In this document: positions 63,322 through 64,000 of the stretch, piece after piece
Position numbering within the stretch: position 1 is the stretch's first letter
Layout: every line of letters begins with the position of its first letter
Assembly (NCBI RefSeq): GCF_905220565.1
Contig: NC_059406.1
Location: 12,348,001 to 12,412,000, forward strand
Direction of reading: 5' to 3'
Length of the DNA stretch: 64,000 nucleotides
Origin: Melitaea cinxia
Taxonomy: Eukaryota > Arthropoda > Insecta > Lepidoptera > Nymphalidae
The notes under the pieces: model-generated
The model's database searches: none
What the model was told of the DNA's origin: nothing
The model's input: only the letters and a program-made list of their open reading frames with translations
Program-made: the position numbers and the translations under genes

Positions 63322-64000
63322 GTCAGTACACAGGACACAGGACACAGTACACACTAGTGGACGAGGCGCTGTCGCGCGTGTACGTGGCGCCGCTGGTGGC
63401 CATGCACGAGCGCGCCATCCAGCAGGCGCAGGCGCTCTCCCTGCCCGAGGACGCCCGGTCAGTACACAGGACACAGGACACAGTACACACTAGTGGACGA
63501 GGCGCTGTCGCGCGTGTACGTGGCGCCGCTGGTGGCCATGCACGAGCGCGCCATCCAGCAGGCGCAGGCGCTCTCCCTGCCCGAGGACGCCCGGTCAGTA
63601 CACAGGACACAGGACACAGTACACACTAGTGGACGAGGCGCTGTCGCGCGTGTACGTGGCGCCGCTGGTGGCCATGCACGAGCGCGCCATCCAGCAGGCG
63701 CAGGCGCTCTCCCTGCCCGAGGACGCCCGGTCAGTACACAGGACACAGGACACAGTACACACTAGTGGACGAGGCGCTGTCGCGCGTGTACGTGGCGCCG
63801 CTGGTGGCCATGCACGAGCGCGCCATCCAGCAGGCGCAGGCGCTCTCCCTGCCCGAGGACGCCCGGTCAGTACACAGGACACAGGACACAGTACACACTA
63901 GTGGACGAGGCGCTGTCGCGCGTGTACGTGGCGCCGCTGGTGGCCATGCACGAGCGCGCCATCCAGCAGGCGCAGGCGCTCTCCCTGCCCGAGGACGCCC
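63222..64000 (+). repeat. 136-bp tandem array of exon 10 end plus donor
   Basis: Units begin at 63222, 63358, 63494, 63630, 63766 and 63902 and look identical by eye. Each has 100 bases of exon 10 and a 36-base spacer that starts GTCAGT and ends CACTAG. The sixth is cut by the window edge. Confidence 0.95.

Noticed and set aside
63093..63629. 178-codon frame through the 136-bp array
   Set aside because: It begins in intron sequence and passes through three frames of the same repeat; the exon model with acceptor at 63156 fits better.
63222..64000. CRISPR-like array
   Set aside because: Spacers are identical and the repeated part is coding exon in an insect gene.

Overview
The window is nuclear DNA of an insect, almost certainly a butterfly or moth (Lepidoptera). 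The support is its AT-rich intron-dominated layout, insect-type dispersed 5S rRNA genes, a short TTAGG-type telomeric tract, and many SINE, RTE, R1-clade, Helitron-like and hAT-like repeats. No bacterial genes, CRISPR array or viral gene were seen. All exon models below come from reading splice sites and codon phase by eye; none is supported by transcript data.

Two protein genes organise the window. On the minus strand, 19356 down to 7885, lies a complete 17-exon gene for the centriolar protein Cep120 (about 795 codons). All 16 junctions keep phase, and the product aligns with human CEP120 from the N-terminal C2 domain through the DUF3668 region to the coiled coil. On the plus strand, from about 23.6/24.2 kb to beyond the right edge, lies a gene of at least ten coding exons (942 codons visible). 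It encodes a protein with a kinase fold that has lost catalytic residues, most like TEX14. Its first intron is about 18.7 kb. The two genes are divergent, with about 4.8 kb of repeat-filled DNA between their start codons.

Region by region: 1-7.8 kb is a repeat graveyard (hAT relic, broken LINE, Helitron helicase relic, SINEs, a tRNA-5S chimeric SINE). 7.9-19.4 kb is Cep120, whose introns hold an 803-bp foldback with three tRNA-like cores and a heptamer minisatellite touching a splice donor. 19.4-23.6 kb is intergenic repeats. 24.2-42.9 kb is intron 1 of the pseudokinase gene, with a Helitron-like element built of 282-bp repeats, an R1-clade LINE next to (CTAAC)5, a 1.07-kb inverted-repeat element carrying a U2 snRNA-like segment, and a palindrome nested inside another palindrome. 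42.9-54.1 kb holds pseudokinase exons 2-7. 54.1-61.7 kb holds exons 8 and 9, three 5S rRNA genes inside introns, a hAT-type MITE with an 8-bp target duplication, and a second copy of the U2-bearing element. 63.2-64.0 kb is exon 10, whose last 100 bases plus a 36-base spacer are repeated in tandem, six copies reaching the window edge.

Family labels are local: SINE-A (tail near CAGTGGGATATTACAGGCTG), SINE-B (head near GAGGTAGGGCACAGCAGG), SINE-C (body near GTCGGCTGTTACC), R-family (RTE-like tail, CAGTGGACTGCGATAGGCTG), and N1 (ends AACCGACTTC / GAAGTCGGTT).
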